From NCBI GenBank assembly GCA_963737745.1, contig CAVTTR010000004.1, forward strand, positions 1 to 64,000: 64,000 nucleotides of DNA, read 5' to 3'. Origin of the DNA: Bog-473 sp963737745. GTDB taxonomy: Bacteria; Actinomycetota; Acidimicrobiia; Acidimicrobiales; RAAP-2. A program made the translations under genes and the position numbers. Under the pieces are notes generated by a model, which was not told where the DNA came from, ran no database searches, and saw only the letters and a list, made by a program, of their open reading frames with translations. Positions 10,302 through 18,916 of the stretch are shown piece after piece (the first letter of the stretch is position 1; every line of letters starts with the position of its first letter).

Positions 10302-11262
10302 ATGTCAGCCATTGCAGCACGAGTCCCAAAGGCGCCGCGCTATCTGCCCCGAGTAATTGAGCCCGCCTACGATGATCCACAAGCGGTGCTACGTGTGGTT
10401 CAGGGGGGTGGGCCGTACCCCAACTTGGCCGGTATGTCCGGGTACGGAGAGTTCCAAATTGCCAACGATGCCCTGGTTCCGATCCAGCCTGGCTTCCGAC
10501 GGACTGCCTTTGATTCCGGGCGCCGACCTAATTCTCGGCAATAAGCGATTCATTGAAACCGCCAAGCGAGTTTTTGAGTCTGAAGTCGTTCTGCCACGGG
10601 CGGTCACCCTAAATGTGAATATGCCCCAAGGCCCTGGCGGCACACACCTTGACACGGCCAGCTTCCGAGGCGACTTCCCTTCGTCTTCGTGGCTTCTCGC
10701 CGTCATGGGGTCTTCGGGTCTGTTCGATCGCTGGGCTATTCGAGTTCCAGCTGCGTTGAGCTGGTTCTACTCTGGCGACGACGGCGGCTACGAATATTGG
10801 GGAAAGGGCCCCGATCAGCCACCAGCTTTGGTTGACGGTCCTTTCGGCAATATTGCCCTCGTCGGAGACAACGACTACATGTTTCATCGAGTGCGTGGAT
10901 TCGGCGATCCTGAGCGCTACGGCGACGTCGCACTCTACGGGCAGACCTCTAGCGTTGCCTTTGACGGAGAGGCGTGGGTCATCAGCGATGAAGGTACCGT
11001 CCGGACGCGTTACGCCCCCGCCGACGTCCGTATCTCACTCCTCTGGCGAGCCGTTGCCTTCAGGGACAATGACGCTGCCCGTTCGTACAATGAACACCTC
11101 GACGATCTCGATACCGAAACGCTTGTCCGGGTGTTCCTCGACGATCTTTCGGACCGCGGTATTTCTTGTCAGCGTCCGGCAGACCATCTTCAAGACCCCG
11201 CTTGGGTCGAAATTCTTAACGCAACCTATGGCCTCGGTGGATTCGAACCCAATACGCCTTAG
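10302..11262 (+). CDS. Oxygenase-like protein with HxD...H motif, one +1 frameshift
   Basis: Paralogue of the intact gene at 12305. ATG at 10302 starts MSAIAARVPKAPRYLP. The N-terminal part (IEPAYDD...YGEFQIAND) is in one frame; from about 10465-10470 it continues one base later as PWFRSSLASDGLPL, aligning with SPFFRSVWAHDGIPL of the paralogue. Downstream are THLDTASFRG (HxD) and MFHRVRGFG (second His), the pattern of a double-stranded beta-helix Fe(II)/2-oxoglutarate-type site, then VRISLLWRAVAF near the end. Function is inferred from these residues only. It follows the esterase by 8 bp, suggesting a shared transcript and pathway. The frameshift is one extra base, as in several other genes here. 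Confidence 0.6.
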
Positions 11263-11378
11263 TTTTAGGGCTGGATACTCCCCACGCGCCCAACCTGTCT
11301 ACGGGCGGGCGGGGGCGAGAATCTGCGACATCGTCGAGTTTGCCCACTAACGGCGTGCCGTAGAACAGTGCGGCGAAC

Positions 11379-11384
11379 TATAAT
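11379..11384 (+). promoter_or_regulatory. Candidate -10 box of the TetR gene
   Basis: A perfect TATAAT at 11379-11384 precedes the regulator gene. No good -35 is visible. Transcription would start near 11391, almost on the GTG at 11390, so the mRNA could be leaderless. Confidence 0.4.
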
Positions 11385-11389
11385 TGTGT

Positions 11390-12028
11390 GTGGTCAGCAC
11401 CCGTAAATCGATGAACGGACCCCCCAGTGTAGGTCGTATGCGACGAACCGATGAAATGACGATCGACGATGTGGTGACTGCGACGGTTGCACTGCTCGAC
11501 AAGTACGGCGTTGACGCCTTCAGCATGCGTGCGCTGGCCGAACAGTTGGGTCGCTCAACGATGGCTGCCTATCGTCACGTGGAGAGCAAGGAGAGCTTGA
11601 TCCGCCTGGCTGCTGAGGCGGTGCAGGAGGACTTGCCCGAGCTGGGTCCACTGCCCTGGTATGAGCGGCTAGAAGCATTCGCCACGAACGGGTGGACTAC
11701 TTCATGGCGCGCCCATCCCTGGGTGGTCGACTATCTACAGAGCGGAGGATCGAGCCCGAAGGCGACACGAAAGTTGGCCGTGATGCGGGAGGTATTTCGA
11801 GATGCTGGATTTACGGAATCCGAAGTAGACCAGGCACTGATTGCCCACTGGTCGTTTCTCGCCGGAACACTGCAGCTGATCATCTCACTACGTGAAAAGA
11901 ACGGTCGCCGTAACCGACGGAAAGAGGATGTGATCTTTCGGTTCAACCTTGAAACCTGGATCCTTGGGCTGACCGCCCGAGCCAATGGTTTGGAACCTCA
12001 CATGCTTGAACAATCTCACATTCGCTAG
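11390..12028 (+). CDS. TetR-family transcriptional regulator
   Basis: About 210 residues. Helix-turn-helix lies at about residues 22-65 (TIDDVVTATVALLDKYGVDAFSMRALAEQLG, then MAAYRHVESKESL). The C-terminal ligand domain is helical, with FLAGTLQLIISLRE. Start candidates are GTG 11390 (possibly leaderless, given TATAAT just upstream), ATG 11411 and ATG 11438; no ribosome-binding site decides between them. It sits between the two paralogous oxygenase-like genes, and a repeated operator-like motif lies before the esterase and before the second oxygenase gene. It probably represses this cluster until a substrate or CoA/ester intermediate binds. Confidence 0.85.
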   Translation: MVSTRKSMNGPPSVGRMRRTDEMTIDDVVTATVALLDKYGVDAFSMRALAEQLGRSTMAAYRHVESKESLIRLAAEAVQEDLPELGPLPWYERLEAFATNGWTTSWRAHPWVVDYLQSGGSSPKATRKLAVMREVFRDAGFTESEVDQALIAHWSFLAGTLQLIISLREKNGRRNRRKEDVIFRFNLETWILGLTARANGLEPHMLEQSHIR

Positions 12029-12267
12029 GAGCGCCTCGGCATCAGTTTCAAGCGGGGCACGAAGCGAACACCAATCTTTATTTGACTCGATGGTGCCCCC
12101 TTTGGCCTGGTAAGCGTGTCGGATATGGCCGTTTCAGGCGACCTGTATCGCCGGCGATGGATTGCCCCAACGAAACGTGGGAATCGTGTTCAGCAGGCCA
12201 ACACCGCGTCGTGGATAACCAATTGTCCGAATTTGGGTGCCGCGCTGTGGACAGCGAATATCCGAAT

Positions 12268-12282
12268 GTGTACACTGTACGC
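12268..12282. promoter_or_regulatory. Operator-like TGTACACTGTACGC motif
   Basis: Lies 23 bp before the ATG at 12305 and matches the two motifs at 8646-8681 apart from C/T and A/G exchanges. Its position overlaps where the promoter of the 12305 gene should be, as expected for a repressor site. Confidence 0.5.
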
Positions 12283-12304
12283 AGCCTAAGAGAAGGGCGT
12301 CACG

Positions 12305-13258
12305 ATGCCATCACCCACGACCGCACCAACAGTGGCGCCCCCGGTCCGGCTTGAGCCGGCATATGCCGACCGGTCCTCCGTTTGGAACCTTGTCACCTCC
12401 CACAGTCCGTATCCGCTGATGGCTGGATCTGAGGGCTATCGGGAGCTGATGCAGACGCAGAATCTCTCGCCATTTTTCCGGTCTGTCTGGGCCCACGATG
12501 GCATCCCTCTCAGTAAGGATCTGGCGCCGCTGTTGCACCACGAGAGGTTCATCGAGGGCGCACGGGAACTGTTTGGTGCCCAGGTCGTCCGGCCAGCAAA
12601 TTTGATCGTCAATGTCATGGGTCCGGGAAACGACTTGGGGCGCCATGTGGACACCCCGACGTTTCGCGGTCTCAAGCGAGAGGACAGTCCCATTTGGCTC
12701 CTTGTTGTCATGGGCATGTCAGGACTCTTCGAACGATGGGCCGTCCGTGTCGCCGGAGCTCTCACATGGTTCTATGAGAACACTGATGGCGAATTCGAGT
12801 ACTGGCCGGATGGGGTCGAAGCGCCCTCGCTGGTCGAGTCCGCGCCGTTCGGCAACGTGGCCATAGTCGCCGACAATGACCTCATGACCCATCGGGTCGG
12901 TCGCATCGGGGCTCCTGAGCATTTCAAGCGAGAGGTGCAGCTCACTTTGAACTCGACCATTCACGCGTGCGCGAACGGTGGTTGGGAGATCCGAGACGGA
13001 GATACGTTGCTTGGGTCATTGGGTCCGACCGAGGTACGTGTCTCGCTGCTTTGGAAGGCCCTTACGTTCGTCGACGAGAGGGCTGCTCAGGTGTACGACG
13101 ACCATGAGGACGATCTGAACCTCGAAGCGATCGCTGCATTGTTCCGGGCGGACCTTGCAGGACGTGGTCTTGAGGCACCAGCCACGGACGATCTCCTGTC
13201 CGAGCCGTCGTGGGCAAAAACGCTGACATCGACGTATATGGGACGTGGAAACGGATGA
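12305..13258 (+). CDS. Oxygenase-like protein with HxD...H motif (intact paralogue)
   Basis: 317 residues; ATG at 12305 follows AGAAGGG. The protein has RHVDTPTFRG (His114, Asp116) and LMTHRVGRIG (His196), which could bind Fe(II) in a cupin or double-stranded beta-helix fold, plus an aromatic-rich core (ALTWFYEN, FEYWPDG) and VRVSLLWKALTF near the C-terminus. The paralogue at 10302 keeps all of these. I do not recognise a characterised family member, so a 2-oxoglutarate-type dioxygenase is an inference from the metal triad. It is followed 3 bp later by the alpha/beta hydrolase gene at 13262 and likely forms an operon with it. Confidence 0.65.
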   Translation: MPSPTTAPTVAPPVRLEPAYADRSSVWNLVTSHSPYPLMAGSEGYRELMQTQNLSPFFRSVWAHDGIPLSKDLAPLLHHERFIEGARELFGAQVVRPANLIVNVMGPGNDLGRHVDTPTFRGLKREDSPIWLLVVMGMSGLFERWAVRVAGALTWFYENTDGEFEYWPDGVEAPSLVESAPFGNVAIVADNDLMTHRVGRIGAPEHFKREVQLTLNSTIHACANGGWEIRDGDTLLGSLGPTEVRVSLLWKALTFVDERAAQVYDDHEDDLNLEAIAALFRADLAGRGLEAPATDDLLSEPSWAKTLTSTYMGRGNG

Positions 13259-13261
13259 ATC

Positions 13262-14746
13262 GTGGAACCCCCCGTGCTTATGAATCGGGACCTGCAACTG
13301 AAAACATCCGGAGTTGTCGAGACGCCGAAGCCAATGCCTGAAAGCAGCGGCCGGGTTGACGATATCTATCTCGTTCCTGGGACTCCCGTCCTGGATCTCG
13401 GTCAGTTCGAACTCAATGACTCGGGTTGCAGCGTGGAAGAATGGTTCTTGCACGGGACGGCCGTCGCATACGCGGTCGACGATCGACGCGAGGACGGTCA
13501 GTGGAACGCCTTCGTCGAGGACTCTGCACCGTTCACCACAAGGCTGGTGGTTTGCAAACCTACGGAGCGGGCACGTGCAAACGGAGTGGTCGTTCTCGAT
13601 TGGTTGAACGTAAGCGGAGGGATCGACTCTTGCGCCGAATGGAGGTATTTGCACCGAGAGATCATTCGTAAAGGAATGACGTATGTTGGACTATCGGCCC
13701 AGCAGGCGGGAATATCGGGTGGGGGAATCGTTCCTGGATCTCCTCTTCAGCAAATAGATCCAGAGCGGTACGGCAGGCTCGATCACCCAGGGGATCAGTT
13801 TTCCTATGACATCTTTACGCAGGCAGCTCGGGCTCTAAGGTCCCCGGACGGTCCGCTACAAGGAAGGACTACGAACGCACTGCTTGCAACGGGTTCGTCG
13901 CAATCGGCTGCGTACTTGGTGAGCTACCTCAACGCCGCCCACCCGCTCAACAACGTGATAGATGGATTCCTTCTCGATGGGAGAGGGGACACGGGGGCAC
14001 CGATGAGTGGACCCTATCTGACCGCTGCCGCATTTGCCTCGATTGGCGGCCGCCGGCCGGTCAATGAGAAGCACCGGATCCGCGAGGACATGCAAACACC
14101 CACTATGGTCGTCCAAACCGAGACCGACGTGATTAACCGGGGAAGCTGGTCGGCTCGACAGGACAGCTTGCTTATTCGGACGTGGGAAATAGCCGGAGCT
14201 GCGCATTTCGATACCTATGGACTAGTTGCGGCCAACGAGGATGACGGTTCGCTGGAACCGTCGCACTTCGCGTCTTTGCTGGTGCCCTCGTCCGGCGTGC
14301 TTGGCTCGATGACACAAATCGCCATCAACTCCGGCCCACAGCATCACTACGTACTCCAAGCGGCCCTGTCCGGATTGGTTGGCTGGGTACTTGAGAACCG
14401 TCCAGCCGCCCCATCTGTCTTTCTGGAAATCGATGACGATCCGATTCCCGACCTGCTCCGTGATGAGGCCGGCATTGCAAAGGGTGGTGTTCGCACTCCT
14501 TGGATGGATGTCCCAATTCAAGTCCTCTCGGGACTTGGTCAAGAAGGCCCAGGGTTTGTGGGCTTGTTTGGGACAACGAAACCCCTTCGACTCGAATTAA
14601 TTTCGAACCTCTATACCGGCGGGCAGACAGAGTATCTCCAACGATTCGAAACTGCCACCGACGAATCTGTTAGAGCTGGTTATCTGTTGTCCGACGATGC
14701 AGCCGAGATCAAGACCCTCTCAGTAGAAGCACCATGGCCCCAATGA
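13262..14746 (+). CDS. Alpha/beta hydrolase domain protein (Abhydrolase_10-like)
   Basis: 494 residues, a typical length for the large alpha/beta-hydrolase-domain family found in actinobacterial and sphingomonad catabolic clusters. Nucleophile elbow GSSQS at 211-215 (Ser213), acid in VQTETDVIN, His in AGAAHFDTYG. The start is GTG 13262, three bases after the stop of the preceding gene, or ATG 13280. The substrate is unknown; esters or lactones are likely. Together with the carboxylesterase at 8791 and the two HxD...H proteins it suggests stepwise breakdown of an ester-containing compound. Confidence 0.8.
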   Translation: MEPPVLMNRDLQLKTSGVVETPKPMPESSGRVDDIYLVPGTPVLDLGQFELNDSGCSVEEWFLHGTAVAYAVDDRREDGQWNAFVEDSAPFTTRLVVCKPTERARANGVVVLDWLNVSGGIDSCAEWRYLHREIIRKGMTYVGLSAQQAGISGGGIVPGSPLQQIDPERYGRLDHPGDQFSYDIFTQAARALRSPDGPLQGRTTNALLATGSSQSAAYLVSYLNAAHPLNNVIDGFLLDGRGDTGAPMSGPYLTAAAFASIGGRRPVNEKHRIREDMQTPTMVVQTETDVINRGSWSARQDSLLIRTWEIAGAAHFDTYGLVAANEDDGSLEPSHFASLLVPSSGVLGSMTQIAINSGPQHHYVLQAALSGLVGWVLENRPAAPSVFLEIDDDPIPDLLRDEAGIAKGGVRTPWMDVPIQVLSGLGQEGPGFVGLFGTTKPLRLELISNLYTGGQTEYLQRFETATDESVRAGYLLSDDAAEIKTLSVEAPWPQ

Positions 14747-14950
14747 AGGTTCAGTGCACAATGCCCGCTCTTCTCATCGTCTCCTGCTGGCAAGCTCCCA
14801 ACTCGTAATGGCGTGGTTTTGGCGCCGCTTGTCGACAAACCTCCAAGAAGGGGCTTCCGCTAGATTCAGCTATAGGGGTGCGAATCGCCCTACGCAGCGT
14901 GAATTTGGGTTGCCGGGGCATCCAGAGTGCTCGCCTGGGGTATTCGTCCA

Positions 14951-15213
14951 GTGAAGCCTCTTGATGGAGTTCTCGTGGCGATTTCACCCGAGTGGTGGCG
15001 GGGCCATTGGCAATGACTCTGGCTGATCTGGGAGCGACAGTAGTCAAGGTAGAGCGGCCCGACGGGGGCGACGACACCCGGAGTTGGGTCCTCCCTTTAT
15101 ACAACGATCGACTCCGTATTTTGAATGTGCCAACCGAGGGAAACTGAGTGTGTCGGGCGAAGCATCGGTACCGAGTACCGATCGACGCCGCAGTGGGACA
15201 CCTACTCGAGCTT
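14951..15213 (+). pseudogene. 5' remnant of a CaiB/BaiF CoA-transferase gene
   Basis: Starting at GTG 14951 (VKPLDGVLVA) the text can be followed through FTRVVAGPLAMTLADLGATVVKVERPDGGDDTRSW, PPFIQRSTPYFECANRGKLSV and HLLELAERS, all characteristic of the N-terminal 90 residues of family-III CoA-transferases. Two bases appear to be missing (near 14985 and 15090). The match stops at about 15213, where it joins a substrate-binding protein fragment. It is clearly non-functional. Confidence 0.6.
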
Positions 15214-15774
15214 GCTGAACGGAGTCGACGTACTCCAAGGGGTTGCCGCCTGTATCGGCGTACAAACCGCGCTCAAGCAAGCGGGCCTCAACAAAGTTGT
15301 GGATTCGTGCGCCACGGGCTATGACCAATCAATCCTCAGCCAGCCGGCGGCGGACGCGGCCATGCAGGGTACGTACTCGACGGCCGCCATCAATGTACTG
15401 GGCAATCCCCTCGCTCCCCCCGTCAAAGTGTTCCTCAATAACCTCAAGAAGTACACAACGTGGCCGGGAGGTATTCCCGGTCAAGAACGCGATTACGCCT
15501 ATGAATCCGTCGACCTGATGATCAAGGGCCTACAACTGGCTGGTCCGAACCCCACGCGAAAGAAGGTCATCTCTCAGCTGCGTAACGTCAAGAGCTGGAC
15601 AGCAGAAGGACTGATTCCTGCCCCGGGCGAGGATTTCCAGCATTTCGGCACATTGGCTGGAGTGCCAAAAAAGCATGCGAACAGATTCTTGAACTCAAGG
15701 GCAAGTAATACGTCCCAGCTCTTGGTGGCAAGACGGTATGTGGCAACTTGGTATCCACATCAGCCGCTGGTTAG
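15214..15774 (+). pseudogene. 3' remnant of a substrate-binding protein gene
   Basis: Encodes only the C-terminal half of a protein like those at 7295 and 41117: NGVDVLQGVAACIGVQ, GYDQSILSQPAADAAMQGTYST, TTWPGGIPGQE, NWTAEGLI-type SWTAEGLIPAPG and DFQHFGTLAGVPKK. Near 15675 the frame shifts, and the last part (ILELKGK, VPALGGKTVCGNLV) contains a stop at about 15708 before the natural end at 15774. The 5' half is replaced by the CaiB remnant, so a deletion fused two genes. Confidence 0.75.
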
Positions 15775-16029
15775 CGCGTCCAAGGTTTGCTCACCTCTGA
15801 TTTCATGGTCTTAAAGGAGTGACCCGTATCAGTGTCAGTCATGGGCATGGATGGGGACCAGTCGAGACTTTGTAAGGTAGGGAAGAATTCGCGTCGCAGT
15901 CGAGGGGTGAAGGCCATGTGCTGTGAAAATCCGACCGGTCGGGCTCTCCCGTCGGAAGTTTCCCGAATGCTCCTCGCCTACCGCGGCCGGAAAGGGCTCG
16001 GCGTCTGGGGCGACGGAGGGGCCGCTGTG

Positions 16030-17990
16030 ATGGCAACGGTCAGTCAGCGCGCTCCATTCCTGCCACCGGAGCAGTGCCTTCCTCTCGTTGGGCAGTGCAT
16101 CGCCCACGCCGGTGGTGATGTGACCCCGGATCGACTTGACGAGTCCGTCTTCGACACTCCCGTCTTTGCCGAGCTGATCCGTCAGAGCATCGATGGAGAC
16201 GTCTACTCCGGCTTGGTCACGAGTTCGCATCAAGGAGGACGGTGTCGGGGTGCACAGCCCGCCCGCACGCTTCGCCCTCGTCGGTCAACCGGTGCACGCT
16301 GAGGTCCTGATCGATTCTGAGATCGAGCGGGACGTGACCGTGAGCCTCGACGATCGCTCGGTCGTCGTCGGCGCCCGACAAGCGCTTTTGCTCCAGATGG
16401 TGATTCGGGACCACCACAGTCCAACCAGCGTGACTGTCGGGGATGCTTCGTACCCGGTCTCACTAACGGTGGCCGCATCACCTGCCACCGTTCACCTGAA
16501 GTCGAACCACTGCCAGCGATGGTCGGTGGCAGACATATCCGGGCAGTCGTGGTTCCCCGACGGAGTGCTGCAGAAGTGGGACGCATTCGGCCGACCGTTC
16601 TTCCACGGATCCGACTGCCGTCTGTCCGTACCGGCTGGTACCGCCCTGACCATCCGTGCCGCGCGGGGCATGGAATTCCGTCCCACCGAAACCACAGTGA
16701 CGCTCCAACCACACGAGGTTCGGACGATGACGCTCGATCCGGTTCGGCTGTTTGATCCCCCGCAAAACGGATGGTTCGGGGCCGACCTTCACGTGCACAT
16801 GAACTATGGCGGAACCATGGTATGCGAACCAGAGGACGCCACCCGGATGCAGCGTGGAGAAGGCCTTCATCTGATGAACCTGGTCGCGGCGAACTGCGCG
16901 ACGAGCCTCGTCTATGACCGGGAGGTACTCGAAGCACTGTCGGGCGCCGATCTTCCAGGATCGACGACCGAGTACATCGCGAGAGCTGGCGTCGAGTACC
17001 GAAATGATCTCCTCGGTCATTTTCACGCAACGGCACCAGTCTCGGCCCCGACGCGATACGCCACCGGTCATGCCGGAAGCGACAACCCTGAGGACTGGCC
17101 ACCGAATGCCGAAGCATGCGACGAGCTGCGCGAGCTCGGAGCGACCATCGGCTACTGCCATCCGATCATGAGCCTTGATCTGACCGACGACTCTGCGCCG
17201 GATGTCGTCTTGGGGGGCTTCCGCACGATGGAGGCTCGAGAAGTCGTGGCCGATGCTGCCCTCGGACTCGTGGACTCCATCGACGTCGTGTCCAATGGTG
17301 ATTTTGCGGGGTCCGCGGTGCTCTACCGACGAATGTTGGGGGCCGGCTTGCAGCTGGCAGCGTCGGCCGGTACCGATTCGCTCCTGTCCTTCGCTCGGTT
17401 CGGCACTTATTCCAACCCACCCGGCTGGGCGCGGGTCTACGCCGCGCCTTGCGGGGCCACTCAACGTGGACACCTTTCGAGACGCTGTTCGGGCCGGACG
17501 AACCATTGCGACCAACGGACCGTGGATTGAGATCGACGTCGAGGGCCGAGGGCCAGGTGATCGGATCGCTTGCCGATCAGGGCAGCATCTGGCCGTCACG
17601 GCCTCCGTGGACGCGGCGCCAGGCGCCATCCTTCGGCTCTACACCGCAGACGGCGTGATTGGAGAATGCGCCGTGCCGCGCGACCGGACGGTACTGAGTC
17701 TCGACCTCGTGGTGACCGAGCCTACCTTCGTCGTTGCTGCCACTATCGGCCCAGCTGATGACACGGGGTTGGACTTTCGCGGCCGGCATGCACACACGAG
17801 CGCTGTCTATCTCGATGTCGACGACCGCCAGGTGTGTCGGAAGGAGGACGTCGCCTGGTGCATCCGTTGGCTCGATCTCCTGGAGGAACTCGTCCGTCGG
17901 GAAGGTACCTTTCATTCGGCATCTCATTTGGACGACCTGGTAGACGTTATTGCGCGCGCACGCGCCGTCTATCAGACGGAAGGGTCGTAA
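16030..17990 (+). CDS. CehA/McbA-like metallohydrolase (PHP fold), two +1 frameshifts
   Basis: Related to the carbamate (carbaryl) hydrolases CehA/McbA. The key metal motif is GADLHVHMNYGG, followed by GATIGYCHPIMSLD and an SAGTDSLLSF motif; these provide His and Asp ligands of a PHP-type metal site. About 200 residues of beta-rich N-terminal domain precede it (VSLDDRSVVVGARQ..., GMEFRPTETTVTL). The reading frame shifts by one base near 16220-16235 and again near 17445-17455 (RVYAA to GPLNVDTFRDAVRAGRT). ATG 16030 is the preferred start, but an upstream in-frame ATG at 15916 is possible. It would cleave an amide, ester or carbamate bond; the substrate is unknown. Either error-broken or newly inactivated. 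Confidence 0.7.
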
Positions 17991-18213
17991 AGGGCCTGCA
18001 AAGATTCAGGGTGTCCTGCAGATACGCCGTCAAATATCTGGTTCCATCTCTCGACCTGCGCTGGAAGGAATCGGGCATGCGGCGACCGGATCAACAGACA
18101 TTTGCGTCCTGGCCTGCACGGTAGAGATACAGGACAAGTAGTTTCTTCACGCATTCATGGCTCCGGCTATGTCGACCAGAACCCCCTCAGACAAAGATTT
18201 GTTCGTCATCACG

Positions 18214-18624
18214 TCACGAAGGTTCTGTCGAAATGGGCGTACGGTCGGTACGCAGGTATGAGAGCTTCATGGTCTTGATGCGCCAATCATCGTCCGTTTT
18301 CTCGTAGGTCTCAACATAGTGACCGTATCCGTGGGTCTCGAAGCCGTCGGACCAACGCACGTGATCTTCCATCGACCAGGTACCGGTGGCGCTGCTCGGT
18401 GAGATCAGCTCTATCTCGGGCATGTGACCATGGTGAACACTGGTCATCGTCAACCCTTTGGCGTACTCAACAAAAGCATCCAGTCCTTCGATGCTGTCCC
18501 CAGTACCCTCGTAGGTGAACACCATGTCGGGCGTGAAAACGCTGCGATATAGGTCCCAGTTCTTGGTATCGAGGCCTCGAAAGTATCGGGCCTTCAGCTT
18601 CTTGATCTCCTCGACATCGTCCAT
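18214..18624 (-). CDS. SnoaL-like (NTF2 fold) protein
   Basis: 136 residues with the SnoaL_4-type pattern: IKKLKARYFRGLDTKNWDLY at the start, FTPDMVFTYEG, a His-containing HHGHMPEIELI strand and WRIKTMKLSYLR at the end. Such small alpha+beta barrels act as isomerases, cyclases or dehydratases in catabolic and polyketide pathways, or as ring-hydroxylating-enzyme beta subunits. ATG at 18624. It is the last gene of a minus-strand group with the cyclase at 18917, so it may act on the same pathway. Confidence 0.75.
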   Translation of the reverse strand: MDDVEEIKKLKARYFRGLDTKNWDLYRSVFTPDMVFTYEGTGDSIEGLDAFVEYAKGLTMTSVHHGHMPEIELISPSSATGTWSMEDHVRWSDGFETHGYGHYVETYEKTDDDWRIKTMKLSYLRTDRTPISTEPS

Positions 18625-18688
18625 TGATTCGCCTTTCGTTTGGGCTATTAGCTGAGAGGGTCACACGCCTAGTTCGAATATCGGTCTT

Positions 18689-18838
18689 TTACGCCATGGT
18701 GGCGGACACATCGATGCTCGAGATCCCTAAGTTCTCTGCCCACTCGACCATGTCGAGTGCGGCGCGATATCGCTCGCTCATCCGCGTATCCGCGAGGGCC
18801 GGGGTCCGAAAATCGAAACGCATGGTCAAGCGAAGCAT
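18689..18838 (-). pseudogene. N-terminal remnant of a luciferase-like monooxygenase
   Basis: Reading from ATG 18838 gives MLRLTMRFDFRTPAL, SERYRAALDMVEWAENLG and ISSIDVSATMA before TAA at 18689. Beta-strand 1, the first helix and the second strand match the start of the flavin-dependent luciferase-like family, in which the text would normally continue with SEHH. The rest of the gene (about 280 codons) is missing. It lies between the cyclase and the SnoaL-like gene, which suggests a deletion inside a former operon. Confidence 0.5.
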
Positions 18839-18916
18839 TGCTTCCTTTCCGTACAAAAGCTACGACGTACCACCCATCATGGGACTCTGTCATGGTGATA
18901 CGCGTAGCCGTCAGAG

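Noticed and set aside
16478..17629. Long minus-strand frame opposite the CehA-like gene
   Set aside because: Antisense of a recognised hydrolase; composition is an Arg/Pro-rich shadow.
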